From positions 9,749,439 to 9,813,438 of the forward strand of contig NC_135018.1 in assembly GCF_051020955.1 (NCBI RefSeq): DNA of 64,000 bases, read 5' to 3'. Under the pieces are notes generated by a model. That model saw nothing but the letters and a program-made list of their open reading frames with translations. It was not told where the DNA came from and did not search any database. Positions within the stretch are counted from its first letter, which is position 1; each line of letters begins with the position of its first letter. This stretch comes from Megalopta genalis. Its lineage: Eukaryota; Arthropoda; Insecta; Hymenoptera; Halictidae. The position numbers and the translations under genes were made by a program. Shown in pieces: positions 11,840-25,430 of this stretch.

Positions 11840-11890
11840 GTTCGTTCGTTCGTTCGTTCGTTGGTTCGTTCGTTCGTTGGTTCGTTTGTT
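11840..11890. repeat. (TTCG)n microsatellite
   Basis: Runs of TTCG with occasional TTGG variants over about 50 bp, in a local GC-richer patch. Confidence 0.85.
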
Positions 11891-14015
11891 GACGGATGAA
11901 AAAATGCGTCACACGCGCTACACCCCTGCCCCCAGTCTGTGTACATAACTTACGAGCGCGCGTCAAATATAAAATGTACGCGTCGCGCGTCGGCTTGATT
12001 CCATCCCGGCCTTCGGTTGCTGCTGCAAAATCGAGACTCTTATTTTGCTTTGCGGGCGCGACGGACAATTTGTGACCAAGTCCGAGACACTGTTTGCTTC
12101 TCTATTTCGAGGATTATTTAGCGGTAAACGATATATTTCCTGCGGGTTCGAATGTGTTACTTGGCGAGTATTAATTCCGGGGTATTTGAGAGAGGGTAAA
12201 AACGTTTAAAGAATTTGGAGCATTAGTTTTCTCTAATGAGGAATTTTTTGTGAGATGCTAATTACTTAGCCTTGGGTCGGAATGTTCCTTAACACACTTT
12301 CTCTTCTGTGTGGACACGAAACTATCCTCTCTTAACTGGACCTTTAAATTTTCGAAAATACTCTAGGTTTAAACCGTCCAGAGTTTAATCTGCACACTAG
12401 GTGTCGTTAATTGACAGCATCAATTAATATAAAAAATGGAAAATAACACGGAAAGCATATGTTTTATTTTGTTTTTAGTAAAAATGGAAGCACCTTTAGT
12501 TTTATTAGATTGTGTGAAAGAGGATTTCTATTCTGTAATATTGTACTTGAAACTACTTCTTCTATCAAGCCAAAAACGATTTTCTATCATTTTGATTGCT
12601 CTAATTATTGTCAAAGGACGGTCTAAATACTATGTCCTTTATTTGCTATATTAATCCCGGAACAGACAATCAGAAAATTCCTGTTACGATTAAAGTGACG
12701 ACAGACTTAACCGAATATTTATTGGCCAACGTACAAAAGAAGACTACGTACATAGATTTTGTCCTATTGTTCAAAGGTTTCTGATCGCCATTAACCTGTC
12801 GACTTTCCGAGCAGCATATTTAATTTCGAAGTTCCCGGAGTGTAATAAAATGAAGAACGTAGCACGTAACAAAGCCGGAACGAACGTTCCATGTAATTAT
12901 TTATTATTCGAAGATTTACGGGTGCATGTCATGTATGCGACGCATGTTACGCGCAGTAAAAACGTTACACGATAACGTGGCGTAACGTTGTGGGTATGTG
13001 ACGATAGCGTTACACAGGAACACGGAATAAAATTTATCAAAATGCTCAGTCAATAAATTGTCCCGGTGATTACGAGAGTCACCGTAGTCGTATATTTTTT
13101 TCGAGATATTTAAAGCTTTGCATTTCGAATTGAGTCGAATTTAACGCAACCATCAACTCGATTTAACGGTTCAATTTCCCGCGTATTTGCAAATATTATT
13201 CCGCGTTAATGTAAATCAGCGTCGCAGAAAAACCCGATAAATTCCATGATTTAATCGCAAACTAATGGATAAGCTGCGAAAAGTGTTCCTGTTTCTGAGC
13301 AGATTTTTTCGAAAAGTAAATAGCTCGTATTACATGAAACGCGTTGTGTCGTCCAAACAAACGAGAAAAACGTTTTGCTTTTTTAGGTCAAATAATCATT
13401 TAAATAGTTAGCCAACGCGTTTCTGAAAATTAAATAAAACAGAATTAATTACTCGAGACCGGTAAGAAATCCAACGTTTCATTCGACGCGGCGTAATAAT
13501 TAATGTTTGCCGGAATATATAATAAAACGGTGTTTAACTTTCGTTGATTTTGTTTGGACAACGAAGAGCGATTGGACGGTTCGCGGGCTTAATTTTATTT
13601 CAATCACGTTCGAACTGAAAACGGACCCCTTCAATGCGATTGACGATTCCTCGTCTCCGACGTAATACAGCGCATCCACCCCGCGGTTCCCTTGACCACC
13701 CCTTTCGAACTCGCCCCGCCCGGCACCCTTGAAAACTGTCAGCATATTGCGCATGCATAATTGAACGTGTTCAAACAAATAACAAAGTTTTCGCATGCTG
13801 ATGAGTACGCTACCGCATCCGCATTTCGGTTGCCACCGACTGCCACTGACATATTTTCATTTGACACGCGGGACAGACTACCACCCCCTGTACCCATCCC
13901 ACTCTCATTCGAGTTACTCGCGCTTCTGTAACGCTATTGATTAGAAAAAGTCCCAATCATAGTAATACCAACTGGCTGCGTGGACGCTAAGTATGCAGAG
14001 AAACTTGTGGAATCA

Positions 14016-14355
14016 ACTTAACACTATTTTTATCAGTGGCGTCTCAAAACACACAATTTACAATTTTAATTCAACACTATTTCCACCAATCGAGTAAAAC
14101 AAATGCAATTTACAATTTTAATTGGAAGTTATTTTTTCCAAAGAGGCGAAAAGACAACTTTTACTATTTTTACCAAAAGGAACGAACGACACTTTTAAAA
14201 TTTTAATTCAGCACTTCTTCAAACGAAAGGGTCAAACGTCGCTTTTAACATCTTATCGAAAGATTCCTTTTAAAATTTTTATTCAGCACTATTTTTGCCA
14301 AAAAGCTTAAAACTCAAAAGGAACCTTCTACAATTTCAATTTGAAACTATTATCT
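14016..14355. repeat. Decayed short-period tandem repeat
   Basis: The phrase tacaattttaattcaacactattt and variants such as aaaattttaattcagcactt recur at intervals of very roughly 50-70 bp, each followed by a ccaaa/cgaaag segment. Units have diverged heavily. The open frame at 14122-14310 is part of this array, not a gene. Confidence 0.55.
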
Positions 14356-16689
14356 GAGGTTAATAACATTCCCCACAACGATAAAATTATGTTCGTAAAA
14401 CAAAGCATATCTTTTACGGATGATCTGTCAAAAATAGTGTTAATTGTAGAAATATTGTGAAAATTGTTAAAATAATTTTATGTAAAGTAACGAAATTTCT
14501 TTATATGTGTGTATTCTCTTACATCCCAAAAAATGCGTAAAGTGCAAAACAGTAGGTATACGAGAAGATAAAATACTGTTAAATTATTTTCAACTTTCGC
14601 AAATTGTTAAAGTGGAAAAAATATTGTATGAAACTGTTGTTCGTTACAATTCAGATAGAACATAATTTATGCTGCATCAAAATCACTTGCGAGAAACAGA
14701 GGTTATGTAAATGAAAAATAGATTATCTTGTAATTATTTTCGTATACGAAAAGAAAGCGAAATCGTTTAGTGTTTTTATATAGTATTCTATTTCACCTAT
14801 TCATTTCTGTGCATAAATACATAAACTTCGCAGTTTAGTGATCATTGAAATACGATAGAGAAACTTCAGGTTTTAAATTATTTTCTTACGCCAGAACTAA
14901 TCTGACGAATAATGCAGCGATTGTATTCCCAGATTTTGTAGTTGACACTGCTGGATTGTTATTCATATGAGAGTTGAATTTATTGGAAATATTAATTGAC
15001 TCGATCTGCTGGTGATAAAATCGATCGATACCTCGTCGATCGCATTTAATTTATTTGAAGCTGTTTCTTTATTGACGTGTTACCAAGCAGAGTAACGAAA
15101 CAAAATAGTGAAAGCACAGTCGTATTCAATATGTTGCGTTTCAATTTGATTTTCACTTTAGTTTTACATTGAATGCAATGGATCATGTGCAATCTTGCAT
15201 TGAATTTCGAACGCAATATACACTCTGTAGCATTTTGATTCAATAAATTGTTGAAATATTGCATTTCTTATTTTTATTTTTTTTTCGTTTCTTAATTTAA
15301 AACAGCCACAAAAACGTAAGAGGCAATATCGTCTTTTACAAACAACAACGCCATATCGCATGGTTTTAATGGCAAAACGCGTCCGTATAATATTAAATTG
15401 ACTGAAACAACAATTTTGATTACCTGAAAATTGTTGTAAATTCGGAACAGCGCATTTTTTTGCAAATAGAAATAACGAGTCGATAAAGTTTATGTAGTTC
15501 AAGGAGCCCTCGCTCATAAAGCACAGACTGCAGCTTTCGAAATATTTACATTTTATGCCTGGTCACATCGTAAGAAAGATCCACTCCGATTGGTTAACGC
15601 TCGAGGAAACTGCTGAATTTTACGAAGCATAATTACATGGAGGACGCGCGTATCCGGCTATTTTTCCCGCGCAGCAGAGTCGAACTTCCGGTCGAGTGAT
15701 GCGATAACCGTTTACGGGCGTTGCGTGATCGCTCAATCCGCTTTTGTTCTTTTTCCAGCCATCGGTTGGGCGAGAACTTATGGTGTGTTGACCCCATGAC
15801 TGCACTCCACGTTCGAGCAAGCTGAAACTTCATTAACCAAATAGAATTAGAACTAATCGTAGCGAACCTCAACATGGCGAGCGATAGATGCCGTTCGTAT
15901 TCTGCGCTATTTTAAAGACATTATTTTTCACATGACTAACTAACACAACTTTTTATCAAGCTTGAGAATGGATTTTTATTATAATTTGTTAAGATGCAAA
16001 AAGGATATAAAAGCAATTGCTATAATAAATTTTGTCTGTTCTACTACTTTATTATTAAACAAATTGTTCTGATTTTGGAATTCAGAAAATTTTTAGATTT
16101 ATAACATTTGTAAATGTGTTTCTAATGAATTTCTTAGCAATGATAAAGATCAACAGGGAATTTAGTTGACAGATTTCTCGACCGTGGCGCTAGCTGATAG
16201 ACTACTCTTCCAGAGAATCCTTCAAAGTATAAAAGCTATCAATATTGTCAATTAAATATATACCTTCATTATCCCACAAGACGTACACATACAGTTTTGC
16301 AATTACGATAATTTTATAAAATGTTGTAGTTCAGGCGATATTAGAAAATAGCAGCGTTTTCTTTGGTCAACGGGGTGGCACTTTTTCATATTTTTTGAAT
16401 GGCCTTTTAAAATATTTTGCATATTAGTGGCTTATGCTACCCCCAGCAGAATCCTTGTTAGTTGTTTCAACGAGTTTAGTATGCAAATTGACATAAAGGG
16501 TATATACGCGCGGAATGTAACTCAAGTGCGGGACAGGCGGATAATGAGGGGTACGTTTTACCCTCGGGGGTAGTATGTTTTACACTCAAGCCGCTTATGT
16601 GTTCGCTCGATCCTAAAAATCGTCGGTACAGGCGAAGGCATTATCGTCGTAATTTGTTGAAGCTCTCCCTTCACCCTTTCACTGTACAG
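14356..16689. other. Gene-free AT-rich region, second part
   Basis: AT-rich, without exon-like open frames of recognisable family. The open frames on the minus strand near 15046-15517 and 15620-15875 overlap in different frames and match no domain I know. Confidence 0.55.
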
Positions 16690-17099
16690 CGATTTCAAAA
16701 ACTGACGAACAATTATATCTTTTAACATCGAAATCTCGCAAAGGGGTTTTATCGAAATCTCCTCTCAATCGAATTCGTCTGCCGAATTCTATAAACGAGC
16801 AGAATATTTTTAAAGAAAAACCGGTATCTGGAATATCATATAAAAATATTTTATGAAACTGTTACGAGTATATCGCGAATATTTATCCACGATTTATCCC
16901 TTCACGATTTCAAAAACTGATGAACAATTATATCTTTTAACATCGAAACCTCGCAAAGGGATTTTATCGAAATCTCCTCTCAATCGTCCGCCGAATTCTA
17001 TAAACGAACAGAATATTCTTAAAGAAAAACCGGTATCTGGAATATCATACAAAAATATTTTATGAAACTGTTGCGAGTATATCGCGAATATTTATCCAC
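16690..17099 (+). repeat. Two-copy tandem duplication, about 210 bp period
   Basis: The block beginning cgatttcaaaaactga at 16690 recurs at 16905. Both copies run through atcttttaacatcgaaa, ctcgcaaagg, ccggtatctggaatatcata and end in tatcgcgaatatttatccac (ending 16890 and 17099). Copy 2 lacks a 6-nt piece near 16986. Identity is high, so the duplication is fairly young. The open frame at 16853-17065 lies across it and is not supported as a gene. Confidence 0.85.
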
Positions 17100-20000
17100 T
17101 CATCGAACATGCAAAATTCAGATATTAAAAGAGAAACAAGTTTGCCAATCAGAATTAGCAATATTTTAATTTTATTTTCACTAGACTTTCCATCGCTCAA
17201 TCGATGGAACCTATTTCTCTTTCTGTTTTCATAGCATTAATTAAATTAATGTAATAAAATAATCAGTTTTCGCTTGTTAATTTTTTATTTTGACAAAATA
17301 TTTCAGAAAATATATAAATCAAATATTTCCAATGTAGGAAAAACTGATTAAACAAATTTAAATAATTATTCCGCTACTGGTAAATATACATAAATATCCT
17401 ATTATTTGTTACATAGTTTTCTTTAATATATTCTGACACCTATAGTCTACTACATGTAGAAAACATTGTAATGGAGTTTGCAACTAAACGCTAGGTTTTA
17501 ATTGGGTAAGAACGACGTAAAATTTACTAAGATCCACATGTTACTTTGAACAATTTCGTGCTCACTGGAGTTGTTATTCTGATATGACGAAATATTTCGG
17601 GTTAACAGGTTAAGGTCCAAAATTTAAGAAACAATTATGCCATCGTGAAGAACAATTCCAAATAGGATGGGAAGCTTGCAGCCTTTCTATCATTCGCTGA
17701 TATCTTTCTTCAAAGAAATCTAATCGAACTCCTCATTCACACACAAATGGTTCAAATGAAGAAAAGAATTTTTCGAATTTTTACGTTCTGGAACGTGCGA
17801 AATTCTAAAGTATAAGAAAGTATTTATTTTTCTCCTGTTCCGTTGGAAGTTGGTCTTACGCTTTGTACAATGAAAATGCTGTTGTAACAATTTTCTTGAC
17901 ATATTCATGCAAATGCAGACCTCATATATTTTATAAATGTTGTTATATCATTTTATATTCATCTCAGTGTATTAAGATATTAATGAACGATATGTTCTCA
18001 ACAGAAGGTATCTTTTAATCAACGAAAGAAATATGAAAGCAAAATTAGACAAGTAAAGAAAAATGTCAAATGGAATGGAAAGACTGTCTCCTCGTATTCA
18101 TTGATTTCGATGAATTTTCTGTGGTTTCTTTTGAATGATTCAACAGGGTGTTACGCGTGAGAAAATCGTCGGGGGAATCGAAATCAGAAGAATCCTATGA
18201 TGCTGTTACACGTGTAAAAACGGCGTTCGCTCGGCCGTATTCTCGCTTGTTTAACGAATTTATTTATACCGCCTGTAACAGAGGGGATTAAAGAATTCAT
18301 TACTGTTATGGCGGCGCGGCGCGGCGCGTTTGTTATGCCGCGCATTCGAGGTCGCGCTAGAATCGCTCTATTTATTTTACAGCGTCATAGGTTCTTTTTT
18401 ATTGGGCAATTATGCAAACTGCAGCGGAGCCAACGCTCCGCGCGAAAGCTTCGGCCAGTATTTTTGGGTTTTACGAGTATAATCGGACGGTTGTTCCTTA
18501 GCACCGCGTGATAAATGCTATCAAATTTCCCTGGGAAACTAAAAAAAGCACCGAGTATTCCCTACGAACGACCGAATCGCTTAGTTTCTCGCAATTAGTC
18601 GCGATTATTTCGAAGCCGGCGCTTTACAGATGTATCCAATGTTCGTTGCTCGACCCATTTTCATACCGAGAGAAGAGAAAATCCTGCTCTGAGACAATAG
18701 AATCCCTATTCCGATACTGTACTTTAATCATTATTATTATTATTCTTTTAATAACTTTTTCAACGCTATTACATCGATTTGTAATTTCAAAATACACATT
18801 GTCTGAAATAGAGATGCCAACATTGTCTTGCTATCTCATCATGTAGTAACAGTTCAATTTTCCATGTTTTTATTATTTTAAACTCTAGATAAAAATAAAA
18901 TACAACAGAGTTCATCTAGAATTAAATTAACGCTGTATTTTACACTTTTACTAATCATTTTTGTGAAAATTGTTGTACCAGTTAAGGATTAAATAGCAAA
19001 GTTTCAGCATTACTTTCTAATTTGGTTGCCATAATATCTTCTCTGAAGAATGTCTTCTCTGCTCTGAGCAGTTACATAAATTCTTCTGCCACAATAAATA
19101 ACTTATTTTTGTCATACATCTTCTCTGCATGCACAATTAACATAACTGTTAATTAGAAGATAACGAAATCGTGACAGAATTATGTTCACGACACGTGATC
19201 AGAATGTCCAACAGAGAGATAAATTATACTGTGGGATCAATACGTATCGGATCATTATAGATACATATACAACCGAGCGTTCGCGTGGAGACCGAACTTG
19301 GGCTGTGTATGTAGGTCGAGAACCGTGCCATCTAATTTTAAGCGGGAATAGTAATCCCTTCTTTGAACGACGAACCAACTCTTACCTACTTCCTTCAAAT
19401 TTACTCAAGATATCGACCAGGATGCTGGTCTTAACAGCAGCAATACTTGTAGCAACATTAAAAGAGAAAATCCCTTTTAGCACCGCCAAAGGCAAACCCC
19501 TCTTTGCTTTCCATTAAAGGGGAATCTTGCCAACATTATCAGTCCCGCAGCGCCTTAAATAACGTTCGATCTTATGGACACATTCGAGATCGAGCCCAAT
19601 CAAGCTCCAGCCTTTCCCTTAACAATTTCGAACAATAACCAGAATACCACTTCGACAACAAAGTTCCTGTTTCTCGTAGCAGGAATAAAAATACTGCTTA
19701 ACCTTTAGCAACAAGGATATTCGGGAAGCTATTTAGTTATCGTACAAAGGTGTCTATCGTCGAATATCAGACGTGGAAAAGGATTTCAACGATAGTTCTG
19801 GTTCCCAGAAGACGAAGAAAGATGCTCCAGAATAAATGATACGCATTTGAAAAAGGAAGTACAAGAATGTAAAGCTCCTGTTCCAAAAATGTAGACAAAA
19901 ATGCTACAGGAAAGGCAATTTATTTTTCGCAGAAAAAGCATATTGAAAAATTAACGCACACCAAAAACGAAGTGCAACAACGAAGCTCTTGTTCGAGAAA

Positions 20001-21125
20001 TATCAACGAAAGTCAATGTCGTTCCCATACAAAAATGAAAGACGGCAATCAATACAGTGAGAAACGCGTTGTACATCTTGGTAAAATCATCAACGACCGG
20101 GCAGCAGACACGTTTCGCCGGAGCCAGTTCGCGTAACCGAGATTCGTCGTCGGCGCAAAAGTGATCCTCTCAGAATTTCGCACACGTCCCGTTCCGGTTC
20201 GGCTGGCACGGTTCGCTAAATCGATGAGCAAAGGCGAGGCCGGAGATCGCGATAACAACCGAAGTGTGAACACACGGAGCAATAGTTCGGACTTTGTTGA
20301 TTAAATGTCAACAAACGTCGGACGAATCGAGGTGTGCCCCTGCACCTGACGTCGCAGGGGCCAGACATCGCTGGGGGATGCTCAAGGGAAAAACGAATGC
20401 AAGGAGGGGGAGGGCCGGGCTAATTGGATGTCGGAGGCGCAATCTTGTGGCCTCCATTTGTCATTCGAGGGCGCGCGAGGCGATTTATCCGAGGAAGCAG
20501 CCTCTCCTTTTCTGACTTTCCTGTTTCTATTTTCCTCTCGTCCAAAGCCACGCACAGCTCCACCAAAGGTTCGAGGATCGTTCGAACACGCGGAACGTGC
20601 GAAGTACTGAATTCAGCGATCGCGGCCGATTTAGCGCGAACGTTTGCCACGAGAATCCTCGAGCTTTCGCTCTCGTGGAATCTGCTTTATGCAATCCGGA
20701 AATCACGCTGAAAATTCCGCCATCTGCACCTGTCCGGGACCTTTGTGTACAGGGATGTATCGAATAGCCAAACAACACGTAACAGAACACGCCGTAATTA
20801 AATGGCACGCGACAAATCGTATTTTCGAAATGAATCATTCGCTATCCCCGAGGCCAGTTCCCCTCCCATAATAGTCACTGTGTTTCAAAATCACTAGGAG
20901 ACTGGTATACGAAACAAAAATTTTATTTTTGTAATCAATTTTCCACATAAACATTTTTAATGATAAAAGTTTAATACATAATGCCATTAAAAGGTCATGC
21001 CATTGCAGTGAAATTTTTGTTTCTGGATGAAGCCGATGATGAAATTGATATTGAATCAATTTTACAGATCAATAATTTCAATAAATAGCAATAACTATTG
21101 AGCATAGTGTAATGCATTGTATATG
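17100..21125. other. Gene-free region, third part
   Basis: Mostly AT-rich, with an (ATT)n run at 18729-18744 and GC-richer patches near 18300-18500 and 20050-20700. I see no splice-bounded conserved coding sequence, RNA gene or mobile element. Confidence 0.55.
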
Positions 21126-21459
21126 CAGGGTGTTCCACAATTATGCTAGTACCCGGAAAGGAGTGATTCCTGAGGTCATTTGAAGTAACTTTTTCCTTAG
21201 CGAAAATGCAATCCGCGGCTTTGTTTACGAGTTACTACCGAAAACCATTGACCAATGAGAGGCGAGCTCGCTTAGTTTCTTGCTCGGTCGCCTCGCGCCA
21301 GTTGAGCTCGCCTCTCATTGGTCAGTGTTTTTCGATAATAACTCGTAAACGAAGCTGTGAATTGCATTTTAGCTAAGGAAAAAGTTACTTCAAATGACTT
21401 CACCTTACTTCAAAGGAACACCCCATTTCCGGGTATAGACATAATTATGGGATACCCTG
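21126..21459. mobile_element. Fold-back / MITE-type DNA element, copy 2 (334 bp)
   Basis: Same family as copy 1: begins CAGGGTGTTCCACAATTATG and ends cataattatgggataccctg. The arms share the ttgaagtaactttttcctta / aaggaaaaagttacttcaaa pair, the ataactcgtaaac block, and an inner caatgagaggcgagctcgc / gcgagctcgcctctcattgg palindrome. The loop keeps one tcggtcgcctcgcgccag unit, the ancestor-like form of the sequence amplified in copy 1. The flanks are TG and CA, so the TA duplication seen at the other copies is not intact here. Confidence 0.8.
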
Positions 21460-24239
21460 CAATGAGAGATTGCAACTGAAGCGTTATTAAATCTCTGCTT
21501 GAAGTTTGTCCGTCATAAATTTCTTTTCTACAATCTGGTTTACTTTAAGTGTATAGCTTTCTACAACGGTGCTATCTTATGCTGGTGATCGTAAAAATAA
21601 ACATCCAATCTCGACGGCACTCGACCAGACAATTCCAAAGGCATTAATAGCCGCCAATAAGGAATCGCCTCGTTCCAAGACGAATCGAAAGGGCGAAAGT
21701 GAAACTCGCTGAACAAGCGTAGGTGAAAGGCAACGACTGGGAATAGCGAGCTCGATGAGAATTTTATAGAACAAGAAGTAACTTCTAAATCTGCTCCAAG
21801 TGCAATAATGTTGCTTCAACCTTCGGTAACTGGAAGCAAGGTCTCGCGAGCCAGGGGAACTTCTTTGATAAAATCTCCACGCTTCGCGGTGCGCTGCAGC
21901 GGGAGTGAAGTTTCATCTCTCGCTTTCGGTCCCGGCGAAGTTCAAAGTGAAAACATTCGCCTCTGTCAGACAGCGACGTCATGACGTAATAAATCCTCGA
22001 GCGCGGCAATGGACGATGTTTCTATTCATGCCACGGGGCAGCCATTAAACGCCAAGTTTACCGCTCGTCAATATATCAAACACGAAGGAACAATCGGGAG
22101 AAACAAAGCTCGAGCCAAGATAGTTCTCGGGGCTGGACGCGCCGCGAGATTCTCGGACCGCGTGTTTCTCGTTTCCCACTGCCCCAACCACTCTGATCGA
22201 TCTGTTATGCATTCTTGCCCGGTTATCACGAGCATTCCCGTTACATCTGCTCGGCAACACTTGTGTAATTGATTGTAAAAGCGGATCGTGGACCATTACT
22301 CCCTGCCGCGCCGCGAACGCGTATTTAACCTAATGCCTACTAAGAAATCGTGTTGCACGCTCACGGCCACGTCCTCGCCAAATGACGCCCCGTAGCAAAC
22401 GCGGGAACCTCGTTACGCTGCAACGCAAAATATTGAGGTGTTGCAAAAGTAATTTCAGTTTCCAAATAGATAGCTTAGAAAAAACCGAAATTAGTTTCGC
22501 AATAACTCAATATTTACTCAGTGAGATGTTCAGTTTACGGTACTTTGAATATGTTTTCTTTTTCTGTAAGGGTTGTTTCTCGTTCCATCAGAAAAAAATA
22601 AGCACTCTAATTGAGTGACGTCAAACTTATACAAATCAAATTATAACGTCAAATTATACAACTTTCGGCATTTGACCTGTTCAATAAAATCAGCAGCTTT
22701 AGCTACAAATATTTCGATTCGTACATATTTTGATTTATTCAACACTAAACGTAATTGTTATTTCGAATGAGATTTCGGAGTTCAGAAATACTTCTGGCAC
22801 TGTCCGTTGCTCAGAAGAAGTTCGCTCAGAAAAGTGTAGGACCGATTCCTACCAACCCATCCATGTTAACGCCCTCGCAGAAGTAGGGTAAAACGCGTTT
22901 TCCTTATTGAAACAAACGATCCCTCCATAGTAATCCCAAGTTAGTCACAACACTAAATTTTTACGAAACAAGGGACTCGAGTCCGGCCGATTAAAAACAC
23001 ACAACGCTTCCTGACTCCTGTTAGCGTCTTGCTCGCCCATTATCGGCTAGGAGCGCATCGAACGCGTGAGCATGAGCTTTGTGTGAGTGCGTGTTTTGTG
23101 TGATTTACGCAACCATGGGCGAGGGGATCAGGGCGGTCAGGAGGCGTAGAACAATCGAGACAAAGTGAAACAGACGCAACAATTACAAGATGCAAGAGCG
23201 TTGACTTATCCCTAAATCATTAAATTCAGATTCTTCTGATTAACACATGACTATTTGTAATTGCTAATCACTAATTAACATCTTGATGAATTTTTCATTG
23301 CATTATGCAGCGAACATGCTATACTCTACACATTATATTTATGTTGTACCATATATCTTACGCCTATGTTAACGTATAACGTTAAGAATCTGAAGGTGAT
23401 ATCGGGAAACGAGAAAATGAAACAGTGCGCACAAACTAAATGATACAAGGGGCAACGGGCAAGGGGTATAGGTTGCCTGCTCCACCTAGCCTCTTCCACT
23501 TTTTTTTGATTCCAGACTTCTGTTTATTATAGGCTCAGTTACGCGCTGAGCAAGAGACGTGAACGACGCTCCTCGTGTCGTTTAGCTTGTCGTTTAGCTT
23601 TACTCGTCGCTTGGCTTTCTCGTTTAGCAATAGAAGTGGGTTTCCGGAGGTCATAGAAAAGTGACCATGGACGGAAGAAGGGATTACGGACGCGCAGATC
23701 AGGCGGAGCAAGCGAAATAACCCGCTTGTCTTTCTGCCGAAACGGCGGACTTTTTCTGAGCAACGGGCAGTAACATCGCAATTAAAGATGATAACAAGTA
23801 GCAACAAGGAACACCGTGTATATTCGTGGTCTAAATATGACCCAAGACCTTTTGTATGTGACTCTCGAATACACAAAATTATCCGCGCAGAAAAGATATA
23901 AAGGTGCTATAAAACTACGCTACGTATTATGGTACCTAAACACTACTCAGATCAAATAGCTAATCCCGTCGGTATACAAACTGAGATGAATATTATTTCT
24001 TATCTTCTAATACAGAGCAATTAAATAAATAAAATTGCCACGAAATGTTTCTGGATTACGACACGATCAAAGAAAGGTCATATTGGTTGTATAGAAAAAT
24101 GAATTACTGTTTCTTGCGCCTATGACGATCTGGTATGAAAAAATAGTTTACATTTTAAAGACAGTTTACATAGTTTACAATAGTTTACAAAAATATTTCC
24201 ATCGGACAAAAACGCTGTCGAAAGCAACCGGTCGCTAAG
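21460..24239. other. Gene-free region, fourth part
   Basis: Mixed composition, no recognisable gene. A short frame opens at the ATG within cgcaaccatgggcg near 23115, with a passable start context, but it stops after 17 codons. Confidence 0.5.
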
Positions 24240-25430
24240 ACGGCCGAGTTGCTTGCTCTGTAAGCAAAGTTTCTCCATACAGCCCGACTGAACGCGCCCC
24301 GAATGGTCACAAAGTCATCCAGCGAGAATCAAGAACGCTGTTCAACGTGACCAGTGTTGGACTCGGCTTAGACAAAGCGTCGCGGCGTAAATTCCGCCTA
24401 GAGACAGCTCGGGCGCGCGTGCAGAGTCGCGGTTTGCGCTCGTCGGGCGAAAGTCGCGCGAGAGATTAAGCTGCCGGTGATAAAGAGGAGCAGGTGGTGG
24501 GTCCCAGAAAGCGGGGTTCGAGGATGGACGAGAAACAAGAGAAAAGGGAACGCGGAAAAAGAAAGAGTGCGGGAGGGGGAGAAGGAGAGTGGAAGACAGA
24601 GTAAAAGAATAGAAGGAATAGGAAAGAGTTTCCCTTGCGGGTCTGAAATCCGGAATAAGAAGTTCCGGACTGTTCGAGGCTGCGGGCTGTTGGTAGGCGA
24701 TAGCGAGCCGAACGTGAAAGCGAAGGCGGAGAGGGAGGGAGAGAGAGGGAGAGAAGGAGAGCGAGTTGAGAGCGAGTGGCTGCGAGGGCGAGGAGAGAAG
24801 AGCGAGATAAATCGAGCACCCGGGGCGACCAGATAAAAGTCACTAACAAGTAACAAAGGTTTTGCCTCTGGGTAAAGAAGGAGGAAACGAAAAGGAGGCG
24901 GCAGGTGGGGTCACCGGGGGTTGGGTTAGGCGGAGTGATGCGGGGCGATGCGGGGCGGAAGGGCGCGGGCGGCGGCTACATATTGGTTCCAGCATCTTCT
25001 TTTCGTCCGTTGCCTCTGCCAGGCTTTTGTTCTCCCTCAAATCGCCCCTCCCTGTCTCGGACCCGGCCCGTTACTTCTATTGGAACTAACGTCCACCTCA
25101 AAGCACGATGAAGCTTCAATTGTTTCTGGCCAATGCTACCTCTAGCTACCTTCGCGGGGAGGACGGCTCGAGGAACACCGACCAAGGTTACTCGATTGAC
25201 AATTGGTCCCTCGTGTTCCGTCGCGCGTCGCCGGGACAATACTTCCAGTTCTCCTATTTCAGTGTTCGCGAGTGGAGACCTCGCTTGCCTTCCCTGCGAC
25301 TCTGGTGGCGACTTATTTCGCCGTTTATCGGGCAATTTCGAATTGCATCGCAACGACCGGTTCCTCGAAAAATGGTCGAGAGCGGTCACGGACAGTGAAA
25401 TCGTTTGGTGAAACTAGCCAGTGCTCGGTT
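24240..25430. promoter_or_regulatory. GC/CpG-rich island with purine-rich strand
   Basis: CpG-dense, GC-rich stretch in AT-rich surroundings. On the + strand 24527-24627 and 24716-24765 are strongly purine-biased (ggagggagagagaggg types). It could mark a promoter, a 5' exon of an unseen gene or an enhancer. Several overlapping open frames on both strands (up to about 150 codons) reflect the low stop-codon density of GC-rich DNA; none resembles a known protein. Confidence 0.25.

Larger units (their letters stand above)
4829..14015. other. Gene-free AT-rich region, first part
   Basis: No recognisable exon, RNA gene or complete mobile element. Contains an isolated AATAAA at about 5451 that might end the transporter mRNA, a GC-richer patch near 5680-6000, a TAAT-rich block (6560-7200), C homopolymers at 7688-7698 (11 nt) and 8611-8623 (13 nt), a (TTCG)n tract at 11840-11890 and a cluster of GTTAC words at 12930-13020. 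Open frames here, the longest about 100-120 codons, have no recognisable domain and often overlap one another on opposite strands. Confidence 0.6.
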
